A stretch of 64,000 nucleotides of DNA, from assembly GCF_900116145.1 (NCBI RefSeq), contig NZ_FPAB01000004.1:445635-509634 (forward strand), read 5' to 3'. The DNA is from Streptomyces harbinensis (GTDB taxonomy: Bacteria > Actinomycetota > Actinomycetes > Streptomycetales > Streptomycetaceae). Both the position numbers and the translations under genes were made by a program. This document shows, one piece after another, positions 51,450 to 59,932 of the stretch (position 1 is the first letter of the stretch; every line of letters starts with the position of its first letter). Under the pieces are notes generated by a model that saw only the letters and a program-made list of their open reading frames with translations, had not been told where the DNA came from and did no database searches.

Positions 51450-52553
51450 ATGCCACTGGAGTTCGGACTGTGGCGGATCGACGGCAAGCCGGAACGCGTA
51501 CAACGGCGCCCCCTGGCCCGCGAAGCCGTGCTGGAGGACCTCATCGTCGCCGACCCGGACATCCTCGGCCGCCCGCTGCTGCTGATCGGCCGTCAGGTGC
51601 ACACCGGCCACAACGGGTTCATCGACCTGCTCGCCATGGACGAGGAAGGCGCCCTGCACGTCCTGGAGCTCAAGCGCGACCGCACCCCGCGCGAGGTGGT
51701 CGCACAGATCCTGGACTACGGCTCGTGGGTGCGCGACCTCGGCAACGAGGACATCCGCGCGCTGTACGCCCACCACGCGCGCGAACACGGGCTGCCGACC
51801 GAACTGGACGAGGCGTTCGCCGCACGCTTCGGCGGCAGCCCGCCCGACACCCTCAACAGCGCGCACACCCTCACCGTCGTGGCCGGCGAACTCGACGCCG
51901 CCACCGAGCGGATCATCACCTACCTCGCCACCGGCTTCGGCGTCCCGGTGAACGTGATGTTCTTCCGCACCTTCGAGGACGACGGCCGCTCCTACCTCGC
52001 CCGCACCTGGCTCATCGACGAACCGGAGACCGCCCCGGCCCCGGCCGGCCGCCGCGGCGGCACCCGCGAACCGTGGAACGGCACCGACTGGTACGTGTCC
52101 TTCGGCGACGAGAGCGGCGGACGCGACTGGGACGACGCCCGCCGCCACGGCTTCGTCTCGGCCGGCGGCGGCGACTGGTTCTCCCGCACCCTGCGCGCCC
52201 TGCCGCACGGCGCGCGGGTGTTCACCCACATCCCGAAGTCCGGGTACGTGGGCGTGGGCACCGTCGCCGGCCCCGCGCGGCCCTTCGAGGACGCCGAGCT
52301 GGAGGTCGACGGCACCGTGCGGCGGCTCGCCGCGCTGGAACTGAAGGGCACCTACAGCCGGGACGGTGCCACCGCACCGGGCGAGGGCGAGGAGGACCGC
52401 CGGGAGTGGGTCGTCCCGGTCTGCTGGGAGCGGACGGTGCCCCGCGAACTCGCCGTGTGGCGCCCCGGGTTCTTCGCCAACCAGAACTCGGCGTGCAAGC
52501 TGCGGGCCCGCTTCACCGCCGAGGAGGTCACCCGGCACTTCGGCCTCGGCTGA
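51450..52553 (+). CDS. NucS-like (DUF91) endonuclease
   Basis: A 367-residue protein whose first half carries a PD-(D/E)xK nuclease core: HNGFIDLLAMDEEGALHVLE then LKRDRTPREVVAQILDYGSW, giving Asp, Glu-x-Lys and the Gln-x-x-x-Tyr of the NucS family. The second half (about 200-367) is a separate, unrecognised domain with RTWLIDEPETAPAPAGRRGG and VYV-type strands. NucS/EndoMS cleaves mismatched DNA in actinobacteria, but true NucS is about 220 residues, so this longer form is a paralogue with a possible accessory domain. ATG 51450 follows GGGGGGAC. It is convergent with the next gene. Confidence 0.82.
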   Translation: MPLEFGLWRIDGKPERVQRRPLAREAVLEDLIVADPDILGRPLLLIGRQVHTGHNGFIDLLAMDEEGALHVLELKRDRTPREVVAQILDYGSWVRDLGNEDIRALYAHHAREHGLPTELDEAFAARFGGSPPDTLNSAHTLTVVAGELDAATERIITYLATGFGVPVNVMFFRTFEDDGRSYLARTWLIDEPETAPAPAGRRGGTREPWNGTDWYVSFGDESGGRDWDDARRHGFVSAGGGDWFSRTLRALPHGARVFTHIPKSGYVGVGTVAGPARPFEDAELEVDGTVRRLAALELKGTYSRDGATAPGEGEEDRREWVVPVCWERTVPRELAVWRPGFFANQNSACKLRARFTAEEVTRHFGLG

Positions 52554-52582
52554 CCGGGGCCGGACCCCGCGCCGTCCGCCCC

Positions 52583-54277
52583 TCAGCGCAGCACGCGCAG
52601 CGCCCGCAGCCGGTTGACGGCGGCGGCCACCTCGTACCGGCGCGGTACGGCGAAGTCCTCGTCGTGCACCGACAGCAGCGCGGCGACCCCCTCCGGGCCC
52701 GCCAGGTCCGTCTCCAGCAGGTCCAGGGCCTGCGCCAGGGTCCGCCGGCCGTCGAGATGCCCCCGCCGCACCAGCAGTTCGACGGCCAGCCCGACGCCCG
52801 TCACCTGCGGCCCGTCCGTCAGCTGTTCGACGGCGCGCAGGTCCACCTCGTGTTCGCCGAACACCAGGTAGTCGGTGCCGCGCGAGCGGATCCGGGTCCT
52901 GCCCTTGGCGGTGGCGTCCAGCGACGCCGGGTCGGGGCGGCGGTGCACCACGCCGGGGAACGACTCGGCCTCCGCCCGCCGCCCGGTGGGCACGGCGGCC
53001 ACCTCGCGGGCCCGGGCGGTGGCATCCGTCGGCCGGTAGGCGTCCATCATGATCACCCGGTCGGCGACGTCCAGATAGTCACCGCTGCCGCCCATCACCA
53101 GCACCGTGGAGACACCGTGGTCGCGGTGCAGCGAGCGGACCGAGTCCACCAGCGGCGTCAGCGGCTCCCGTTCCTTCGCCACCAGGGCCTGCATCCGGGC
53201 GTCCCGGATCATCAGATTGGTGGCGGCGGTGTCCTCGTCGATCAGCAGCACCCGGGCCCCGGCCTCCACCGCCTCGCACAGCGACGCCGCCTGCGAGGTG
53301 GAGCCGGAGGCGTTGTCCGTGGAGAAGTCGGTGGTGTCCGCGCCGCCCGGCAGATGGTCGACGAACGCGTGCAGATCCACCCGCTCCACCCGGCGCCCGT
53401 CCTCCGCCCGCAGCTTCACGGTGTCCGCGCGGGCGGCGACCCGCTCCCGTCCGTCGCCCGGCACGTGGTCCCACACGCCCGCCTCCAGGGCGCGCAGCAG
53501 CGTCGACTTGCCGTGGAAGCCGCCGCCGACGATCAGGGTGACACCCTCCGGCACGCCCATGCCGGTGACCTCCCCGGCGTTCGGCAGCGTGACAGTGACC
53601 CGCAGCTCCTCGGGCGAGCGGAACGGCACCACGCCGGCGCCGCGCGCCGGACGGTCGTCCGCGCCGCTGCGGCGCGGCAGCAGCGCCCCGTCCGCCACGA
53701 ACCCGACCAGGCCGAGCCCGGGCAGCGCCGCGCGCAGCGCCGCCGCGTCCTCGACGGTCTCCACGAACTCCCGTACCCGGGCCGCCTCCAGCGCACCGGC
53801 CCGCAGCGCCCGGTCGGCCAGCCGGGTCAGCCCCGGGCCGAGCAGCCGCCACGCCTCCCGCCCGTCGATGCGGCGGCGCGGCCCGGGCAGCGCGACGCCG
53901 AGCCGCAGCGTCACCGAGCCGTCCGCGCCGACCGTGCAGGAGCTGCGGTCCAGCACCTCCTGCCCACCGGCGTCCAGGTGGTACGCGCGCTCCCCGCGCG
54001 CCTCGCGCGCGGCGCACCGCACCAGGTACCCGGCGAGCGCCCGCCGCCGTACCGGGGTGGCCCACAGCTCCGGGTCGAACCCGGCCTCCCGGCCGTCGAT
54101 CCACAGGGTGACCCGGCCGGGCGGCGCGAACGGATCCGCCTGGGCCCGCACCAGCCGCAGCGTCCGGCCCGCCCCCAGCCGCCAGGCGCCGGCGAGCCCC
54201 CGGTACCGCCCGTACGGCGCCCCGTCGAGCCTCTCCAGCTCCCGCTCCAGCCCGTCCCGCGGCTCCTGCCGTGCCAT
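52583..54277 (-). CDS. Predicted ABC-class P-loop ATPase (COG3044 type)
   Basis: A 564-residue soluble ATPase. I match it to the COG3044/ABC_ATPase family by its P-loop GVTLIVGGGFHGKSTLLRAL (about residues 289-308), signature region FSTDNASGSTSQAASLCEAV and Walker B GARVLLIDEDTAATNLMIRD. The N-terminal 230 residues contain IDGREAG and LDRSSCTVGADGSVTLRLGV, which belong to the family's own N-terminal domain. The role is unknown. Family members occur in bacteria and trypanosomes and may act on nucleic acids. ATG 54277 is preferred over an in-frame ATG at 54319 because the extra 14 residues look non-coding. It faces the NucS-like gene end to end. Confidence 0.8.
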   Translation of the reverse strand: MARQEPRDGLERELERLDGAPYGRYRGLAGAWRLGAGRTLRLVRAQADPFAPPGRVTLWIDGREAGFDPELWATPVRRRALAGYLVRCAAREARGERAYHLDAGGQEVLDRSSCTVGADGSVTLRLGVALPGPRRRIDGREAWRLLGPGLTRLADRALRAGALEAARVREFVETVEDAAALRAALPGLGLVGFVADGALLPRRSGADDRPARGAGVVPFRSPEELRVTVTLPNAGEVTGMGVPEGVTLIVGGGFHGKSTLLRALEAGVWDHVPGDGRERVAARADTVKLRAEDGRRVERVDLHAFVDHLPGGADTTDFSTDNASGSTSQAASLCEAVEAGARVLLIDEDTAATNLMIRDARMQALVAKEREPLTPLVDSVRSLHRDHGVSTVLVMGGSGDYLDVADRVIMMDAYRPTDATARAREVAAVPTGRRAEAESFPGVVHRRPDPASLDATAKGRTRIRSRGTDYLVFGEHEVDLRAVEQLTDGPQVTGVGLAVELLVRRGHLDGRRTLAQALDLLETDLAGPEGVAALLSVHDEDFAVPRRYEVAAAVNRLRALRVLR

Positions 54278-54591
54278 GTGCGCGTCCCGATCCGTGTGGG
54301 GGTGTGCCGTCCGCCGCATTGTAGGAACGGCGGCCGGGGACCGGCGAAGGCCGGGCTGGGGCGTCTGCGGGCTCCGTCAGGACACGGTCACCGCCCGGCC
54401 ACGGCGTCCGCAGGGAGTGCCACGACAACTACGCTGCTCCCACGAGACGTTGGCTCCGACCCGCACGTCGGTGACCCGTCCCCAGCGAGCCCGCATCCGC
54501 GGCCCCGCAGCCCATGAGTCACCGGACCACCCCGACGGCGGCGGCCGACGCACCGCACGGCGACAACCGGTCCACGAACGGGAGCGACACC
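54278..54591. other. Divergent intergenic region, ATPase and SDR genes
   Basis: A 314-base region with no convincing gene. TACGCT at 54430-54435 is a possible -10 box for the SDR gene, without a clear -35. An in-frame ATG at 54514 would extend the SDR by 26 low-complexity residues. Confidence 0.45.
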
Positions 54592-55320
54592 ATGAGACTC
54601 GACGATCACCGCGTCGTCATCACAGCCGCCGGCCGCGACTTCGGGCGGACCCTGGCGATCCGGTTCGCGGACCTCGGAGCCGAGGTCTACCTCTCCGCTC
54701 GCGGTCTCGAAGCCGCCGAACGGGTCGTTGCGGAGATCCGCGACCGTGGCCACGAGCGGGTGCACGCCTTCGCCTGCGACCTGACGGACCCCGCCTCGAT
54801 CCGTGACTTCGCCTCCGGCGTCGCGCGGCACACGGACCGTGTCGACCTGCTCATCAACAACGGCTCCCGCTGGCTCGAAGGGCCGGACCTGCTGTCCGCA
54901 ACGGACACCGATGTCATCGACACCATCACCTCCGGTGCCACCGGCACGGTCCTGACCGTGAAGAACTTCCTCCCCCTCCTCCTCAACTCGGACAGGCCGG
55001 ACATCGTGACGATGGTCTCCGCCTGCGGAACAGCGGGCCATCACCGCTCGGACGCCCACGACGCCTTTTACACGGCGAAGAGCGCCCAGGCCGGGTTCGC
55101 CGAGATCCTCTCCAAGCGCCTGCGACCCCAGGGCGTCCGGGTGATCTCGCTCTACCCGCCCGACTTCGACAACGCCGACCCGCTCTCCGAGGAGTGGGAC
55201 ACCACCCCACGCGGGTCCCAGGACGCGCTCACCTCGCACTCGCTCGTGGACTGCGTCCTCTTCGCGGTCGGCCAGCCCCGCGACTGCTTCATCAAGGCAT
55301 TTCACTTCGAACAGGTCTGA
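54592..55320 (+). CDS. Short-chain dehydrogenase/reductase
   Basis: A 242-residue Rossmann-fold SDR. The cofactor motif reads VVITAAGRDFGRTLA (TGxxxGxG changed to TAAGRDFG), the mid-fold motif LLINNGSRW (usual NNAG altered), and the active-site pair is Tyr and Lys in AFYTAKSAQAGF. A Ser before it sits in VTMVSACGTAG. So the catalytic Ser-Tyr-Lys set is present. ATG 54592 is chosen because GGGAG precedes it; an upstream in-frame ATG at 54514 is possible. Substrate is not predictable. A strong hairpin follows the gene. Confidence 0.87.
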   Translation: MRLDDHRVVITAAGRDFGRTLAIRFADLGAEVYLSARGLEAAERVVAEIRDRGHERVHAFACDLTDPASIRDFASGVARHTDRVDLLINNGSRWLEGPDLLSATDTDVIDTITSGATGTVLTVKNFLPLLLNSDRPDIVTMVSACGTAGHHRSDAHDAFYTAKSAQAGFAEILSKRLRPQGVRVISLYPPDFDNADPLSEEWDTTPRGSQDALTSHSLVDCVLFAVGQPRDCFIKAFHFEQV

Positions 55321-55348
55321 TCGCCGCCCACACCCGGTGGCTGAGACC

Positions 55349-55378
55349 GGTCCGGAGCCGCATCACCGGCTCCGGACC
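55349..55378 (+). terminator. Hairpin after the SDR gene
   Basis: A 12-bp perfect stem (55349-55360 with 55367-55378) and a 6-base loop, 28 bases past the stop. A CGCCG run of about 30 bases follows at 55408-55439. Confidence 0.8.
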
Positions 55379-55443
55379 ACGGGCGTGCCGAGGGCACCGC
55401 CACCCGGCGCCGGGCCGCGCCGCGCCGCGCCGCGCCGGGAGCC

Positions 55444-55614
55444 TCACCCCCGCCCGTCGCGCTTCGGCTTCTTCTTCCGGGCCTCCCGCTTCTTGCGCTG
55501 CGCCACCTCGTAGGCGGACCACGCCCCTTGGTGCCGCTCGCACCGGGACGTGCCCGCCATCGCACTCTTGCGGCACCTGCCGCCCGCCTTCGTCGGTGCT
55601 CCGCACCTGGTCAT
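55444..55614 (-). CDS. Small Cys/His-rich basic protein
   Basis: A 56-residue protein starting at ATG 55614: MTRCGAPTKAGGRCRKSAMA, then GTSRCERHQGAWSAYEVAQR and a Lys/Arg tail. The Cys-x10-Cys and Cys-x2-His spacing looks like a small zinc-binding knuckle, and the C-terminal half is very basic, which suggests nucleic-acid binding. Related short Cys proteins are common in actinomycetes, but I cannot name a function. It stands alone between a terminator and the PASTA protein gene on the same strand. Confidence 0.6.
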   Translation of the reverse strand: MTRCGAPTKAGGRCRKSAMAGTSRCERHQGAWSAYEVAQRKKREARKKKPKRDGRG

Positions 55615-55739
55615 GCCACCTGCCCTGGCTCGCGACGTCCGCTGTCCCCCGCAGCATGGCGACGAGGGCCGCCCGTCCGGCAGAGCGTGCGCGCCCCTCG
55701 TCGGGGCACGCCGGAGCATGCGCGGTCACACACGCTCGC

Positions 55740-56732
55740 TCAGGTCTCGCAGGCGATGCCGTCACCGTCACGGTCCAGGCCCTTGCGGTAACCGGGCTCT
55801 CCCACGTACAGCGGCGCCCGCCCGGCCGCGCGGACGGCGTCGCAGTTCTCGTAGTGCGCCCAGGAACCGCCGTCGTCTCCGGAACCCCCGGACGCGCTCC
55901 CCGGGGCTGGCTCCGGGGCGGGGACCGGGTCCGGGTCCGGCGCGGGATCGGGCGCGGGCTCCGGCGGATTGAGCCGGTCGTTCTCGAACGCGGGGCAGTC
56001 CACGCCGGGTCCGGTGAGGGACAACCGCGCCTCCAGCTCCTCCGGCTCCGTGATCTCCTCGCCCGCGCCGGGCCGCTGGAAGCAGACGATCCAGTCGCCG
56101 TACCCGTCCGGAAGCTCGACATCCCGGTACGCGCTGCTCACCGCGACGTCCGTCAGCCCGTACGAGGTGAGCAGATCCACCGCCTCGTCATGGGGCAGTT
56201 CCAGGACGGACGGGACCTTCGGGTGCACCACGGGGAGGCCGTCGGCCGGCGGGCAGGGCGTGTCCTCGCGGACGACGGCGAAGTCGATCTCCGTTCCCGG
56301 CGCGACGGCGCTGCCCGCGCCGGGCGTCTGGAAGCAGACGGTCCAGTTCTCCTCGCGCCACTGGCTCACGTCCTCGTCGGTGGCGTCGTGGGAGACCGTC
56401 GCGTATCCGTCGGCGCGCGCGGCCTCGACGGCGGCGGCGAGATTCTGGCCGGCGTAGTCGGGGACGGTGACCAGCTCTTCCTCCTCCGTCTCCTCGACAT
56501 CGGCCGCCACCGTCTCGGCGTCCGTGCCCGCGTCCTCCTCCGGTGGGTCGGAGACGACGAGGAGGAGCAGCCAGACGGCCGACAGCCCCATCGCCACCAC
56601 CTTCTGTGGCCGTGCCCATCCGCTGCGCCAGGCCAGCCAGATACCGACCGGCGGGAAGAACACCAGCAGAGCGACGATCAGTGCGGGGTGCCGCCACCTC
56701 GATCGGACGGACGGGGAAGGCGGGGTCTGCAT
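55740..56732 (-). CDS. Membrane protein with PASTA-like repeats and C-terminal excalibur domain
   Basis: A 330-residue protein. A hydrophobic start (HPALIVALLVFFPPVGIWLA, then ARPQKVVAMGLSAVWLLLLV) gives two membrane helices. Two PASTA-like modules follow (VTVPDYAGQNLAAAVEAARA and VPSVLELPHDEAVDLLTSYG). A Pro/Asp-rich linker leads to an excalibur calcium-binding domain (YENCDAVRAAGRAPLYVGEP, then LDRDGDGIACE at the end). Excalibur and PASTA domains bind cell-wall components, so it likely sits at the envelope. ATG 56732 is preferred since the upstream frame looks non-coding. It diverges from the cis-prenyltransferase gene. Confidence 0.85.
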   Translation of the reverse strand: MQTPPSPSVRSRWRHPALIVALLVFFPPVGIWLAWRSGWARPQKVVAMGLSAVWLLLLVVSDPPEEDAGTDAETVAADVEETEEEELVTVPDYAGQNLAAAVEAARADGYATVSHDATDEDVSQWREENWTVCFQTPGAGSAVAPGTEIDFAVVREDTPCPPADGLPVVHPKVPSVLELPHDEAVDLLTSYGLTDVAVSSAYRDVELPDGYGDWIVCFQRPGAGEEITEPEELEARLSLTGPGVDCPAFENDRLNPPEPAPDPAPDPDPVPAPEPAPGSASGGSGDDGGSWAHYENCDAVRAAGRAPLYVGEPGYRKGLDRDGDGIACET

Positions 56733-57008
56733 GGCGTTCGGTGATCCCTCCGCTGCGCGGTGTGAGGAAAGAGCAGGCACGCTACCGGACTTGGGCCCGT
56801 GTGCAGGCATTTTTCCGACCTGTGGGGACCCCGCCCGATGCGTACGCGCGTACGACGGGTGAATGTGCCCGGATGCCCCCGCACCCGGTGGTCCGCCGCT
56901 GCACACTGCTGAGTGCGCTCACCCGGCGGACGGCAACCGCCGGCCGGGGGACTCCGGGCGCCGCGTGCCCGGGCGGACCCGGGCGGCGTCCGGGGAGGGG
57001 AGGCACGC

Positions 57009-57800
57009 GTGACGGTCGACGAACGGGCGGGCGGCACCGCGCTCCCCGCCCCCGCACCCCCTCCCGTACACCGCCCGGCCACCGCCGTCCCCCGGCACGT
57101 CGCCTGCGTGATGGACGGCAACGGCCGCTGGGCCGCGCAGCGTTCGCTGCCCCGCGTCTCCGGCCACCGGGCGGCGGAGGCCACCGTCATCGACGTCATC
57201 ACGGCGGCCCGGTCGGCGGGCGTCGAATGGCTGAGCCTGTACGCCTTCTCCACCGAGAACTGGCGCCGCCCCGCCGGCGAGGTCGACTCCCTCATGCGCC
57301 TGGTGCGCCGCGCGGTGCGCAAGCACGCCCCGCTGCTGCACGCGCGCGGCATCCGCTGCCGGTTCCTCGGCGCGAGCGACCCGCGCATCCCTGCCCCGCT
57401 CGCCCGGGACATCGCCGACCTGATGACCCTCACCCGTACCAACCGCGGGATGACGCTCACCGTGGCGTTCGACCACGGTGGGCGCGGCGACATCGTGGAG
57501 GCCGCCCGGTCCCTCATCCGCAGCGGCGTCCCCGCCGAGGCCGTCGACGAGCGGCACTTCGCCGCCCACCTGCCCTACCCCGACACCCCCGACGTGGACC
57601 TCGTCATCCGCACCTCCGGCGAACAGCGCATCTCCAACTTCATGCTCTGGCAGGTCGCGTACGCCGAGTGGATGTTCCCGCCGGTGCTGTGGCCCGACTT
57701 CCGCGCGCCGCAGTTCGCGGAGTGCCTGCACGCCTACCGGCACCGCGACCGCCGCTTCGGCGGCGTCGCCCCGCACCCGAACGGAGAGACCCCGCCATGA
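57009..57800 (+). CDS. uppS: Cis-prenyltransferase (undecaprenyl diphosphate synthase family)
   Basis: A 263-residue cis-prenyltransferase that extends an allylic primer with Z-configured isoprene units. All five conserved regions are present: CVMDGNGRWAAQRSLPRVSG, with the metal Asp at residue 36; GHRAAEATV; LSLYAFSTENWRRPAGEV; FDHGGRGDI; and LVIRTSGEQRISNFMLWQVA followed by YAEWMF. So it looks catalytically intact. GTG 57009 follows GGGAGGGGAGG. Its stop overlaps the ATG of a DUF2236 oxygenase gene. Streptomyces usually carry more than one such enzyme, so this may be a specialised copy rather than the cell-wall one. Chain length is not readable by eye. Confidence 0.93.
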   Translation: MTVDERAGGTALPAPAPPPVHRPATAVPRHVACVMDGNGRWAAQRSLPRVSGHRAAEATVIDVITAARSAGVEWLSLYAFSTENWRRPAGEVDSLMRLVRRAVRKHAPLLHARGIRCRFLGASDPRIPAPLARDIADLMTLTRTNRGMTLTVAFDHGGRGDIVEAARSLIRSGVPAEAVDERHFAAHLPYPDTPDVDLVIRTSGEQRISNFMLWQVAYAEWMFPPVLWPDFRAPQFAECLHAYRHRDRRFGGVAPHPNGETPP

Positions 57801-59236
57801 CGGACCCCGCCGACCCACCCGGATCGCTGTTCGGCCCCGACTCCCAGTTCCACCGGTTCTTCAACGATCCGCGCTGGGCGCTCGCCGTCGTCCGCGCCAC
57901 CGTGCTGGAGGCCGCCCACCCGCAGGTCGGCGCGGCCCTCGCCGACAACTCGACGTTCGTCATGCACCCGTGGCGGCGGCTGCGCAACACGCTGGTGAGC
58001 CTCCAGCGCATGTTCGGGCCCGACGAGGCGGTACGGCAGAAGGAAGCCGCGCGCCTCAACCGGCTGCACGCCCGGCTCAGCGGCACCGACGCCCGCGAGC
58101 GGCCGTACGACGCGATGGACCCCGCGGTACGGGCCTGGGTGGTCGCCACCCTCTTCGAAAGCTCCGTCACCATGTGCCGGCTGAGCGGACAGCCGCTGGA
58201 CCGGGCCACCACCGAACGGCTCTACGCCGAGTTCCGCGCCTTCCTGGCCGCCCTCGGCGTCGATCCGGACCATCTCCCGGCCACGCTGCCGGAGTTCTGG
58301 AGGTACTACGACCGGGTGGTCGAGGAGGAACTGGAGGACACCGAGGCGCTGCGGATCATCCTCTTCCGGCTCTTCGACCACCTCCCCGCCCCGCCGCTGC
58401 TCACCGCCGTACCGACCGTGTGGGCGGCGGGCCGGGCGCTCGCCGGGCCAGCCCTGGGCGCGATCACCGTCGCGTCGCTCCCGGAACCGCTGCGCCGCCG
58501 GGCGGGCCTGCCGGAGTTCCCGGGCGCGCAGACGCTCATGCAGAGCGCGTACCTCGCCACCGGCCTGGCCCGCTTCCTGCCCGACGGCTGGCTGCGGACG
58601 GAGACGCTCATCGACCTCGTCTACCTCTCCCCGGACGCCGACGGCCCGCACGCGGCGACGCTCGGCGCGCTGCGCGACCGGATGCGGCAGGCCGGCGCGC
58701 TGCTGCGGCTGGCCGTCCCGTTCGCCGACCGGGACGGCACGGCGGACGCCGCCGGCCCGCGCTCCGCCGAGGCGTTCTTCACCGAGGTGCTGGACCAGAC
58801 CGGCGACGGCTTCGTGGAGTGGCCCGACCTGGCCGCGATGGCCCGCGAACTGGCCACCCGCCTGGACCTGGAGGAACCGGCGGAGACCAGGCTCTACAGC
58901 GCGTTCGCCGACTGGTGGCGCGAACTCCAGGCCGAACTCGACACGGACGGCGACGGCCGCGTCAGCCGGGACGAGTACGCCCGGGCCGTTCCGTCCCTGT
59001 CCGGGCCGGCGCTGATCCGGGTCGCGGAGGTGCTGTTCGACGTCACCGACACGGACGGGAACGGTGTCATCGACGAGGCCGAGTACCGCGCCCTGTTCCG
59101 TACCGGGTTCCACCGCACGCCGGAGGGCACGGCGCACGAGGGGTACACGCGGGGCGCGTTCGTCCGCGACTTCCTCGCCTTCATGACGGGCCGCCGCCGC
59201 TCCACCCCGTACGACCCGCTGTTGGCGGACGCGTAG
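57797..59236 (+). CDS. DUF2236 (MpaB/Lcp-type) oxygenase fused to EF-hands
   Basis: A 479-residue protein in two parts. Residues 10-280 follow the DUF2236 family: HRFFNDPRWALAVVRATVLE, AAHPQVGAALADNSTFVMHP and LNRLHARLSGTDARERPYDA with the conserved His at 91. Family members include MpaB, which cleaves a prenyl side chain, and latex-clearing protein Lcp, which cuts cis-polyisoprene. The C-terminal third holds EF-hands: a divergent loop at 333-344 and canonical loops at 382-393 (DTDGDGRVSRDE) and 418-429 (DTDGNGVIDEAE). Its ATG 57797 overlaps the cis-prenyltransferase stop (ATGA). Together they suggest a polyprenyl-making and polyprenyl-cleaving pair that responds to calcium. Haem binding was not verified. 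Confidence 0.82.
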   Translation: MTDPADPPGSLFGPDSQFHRFFNDPRWALAVVRATVLEAAHPQVGAALADNSTFVMHPWRRLRNTLVSLQRMFGPDEAVRQKEAARLNRLHARLSGTDARERPYDAMDPAVRAWVVATLFESSVTMCRLSGQPLDRATTERLYAEFRAFLAALGVDPDHLPATLPEFWRYYDRVVEEELEDTEALRIILFRLFDHLPAPPLLTAVPTVWAAGRALAGPALGAITVASLPEPLRRRAGLPEFPGAQTLMQSAYLATGLARFLPDGWLRTETLIDLVYLSPDADGPHAATLGALRDRMRQAGALLRLAVPFADRDGTADAAGPRSAEAFFTEVLDQTGDGFVEWPDLAAMARELATRLDLEEPAETRLYSAFADWWRELQAELDTDGDGRVSRDEYARAVPSLSGPALIRVAEVLFDVTDTDGNGVIDEAEYRALFRTGFHRTPEGTAHEGYTRGAFVRDFLAFMTGRRRSTPYDPLLADA

Positions 59237-59248
59237 CCGGCTTCCCCG

Positions 59249-59815
59249 TCAGTGCCCGGGGTGCGCGATGTCGACGACGAGCCGCTCCTCCTCGACGTGC
59301 ACGCGGTAGGACAGCGGCTCGTCGGTGGGGTTGACGACCCCGATGCCGACGCCGAGTTCGCCCTCGAAGATCCCGAGGTCCCGCACCTCGGGCAGCACGG
59401 CGGTGCCCTCCGTGACGGGAAAGGAACTCTCCTCCGTGACCCCCACGAGCACGATCTTCAGATGCTGGTCGCCCGGCATCTCGACCTCGGTCCCGAGCCC
59501 GCCGTGCGCCAGCGGGTCCGAGGGGTCCGCTATGTAGTCGGGCACCCCACCGCGGAACCGCAGCACCACCCGGTCGTACCCGTCGTCCTCCTCCACCATG
59601 ACCTCCTCCAGCACGGCCGGGCTCACATGCGTCCCGTGGCCGTCACCGCGGGTCGTATCGGTGCTCCAGGGCTCCTCCTCCACCGCCGGCGCGGACCCCG
59701 CCGGCCCCTCCGGCTCCGGCGTCTCGCTCCCGCACCCGGCGGCCAGCAGCACCACGGCCCCCGCCACCGCCAGCCCACGCCCGACCCGTCCACCGAACGA
59801 ATGCACCCGACGCAT
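59249..59815 (-). CDS. AMIN-like lipoprotein
   Basis: A 188-residue lipoprotein. Its lipobox LLAAGC follows a short hydrophobic stretch (GLAVAGAVVLLAAG), the modified Cys being near residue 28. The mature part contains an acidic linker and a beta-rich domain (EDDGYDRVVLRFRGGVPDYI, LKIVLVGVTEESSFPVTEGT, EPLSYRVHVEEERLVVDIAH) that I recall from AMIN-like actinobacterial proteins. It is likely anchored outside the membrane near peptidoglycan. Its stop lies 12 bases from that of the convergent DUF2236 gene. Start 59815 is preferred to an earlier in-frame ATG at 59866. Confidence 0.8.
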   Translation of the reverse strand: MRRVHSFGGRVGRGLAVAGAVVLLAAGCGSETPEPEGPAGSAPAVEEEPWSTDTTRGDGHGTHVSPAVLEEVMVEEDDGYDRVVLRFRGGVPDYIADPSDPLAHGGLGTEVEMPGDQHLKIVLVGVTEESSFPVTEGTAVLPEVRDLGIFEGELGVGIGVVNPTDEPLSYRVHVEEERLVVDIAHPGH

Positions 59816-59932
59816 GTCCCAACCTCCCACTCCCGCCGCCCACTCCGGACGCTCAGGACCACTCACGCTCCCACGGAAGGCTCACGTACCCGAAACCCGC
59901 CCGCACAGACGCCCGCGCCGGCCGGCCCCGGA

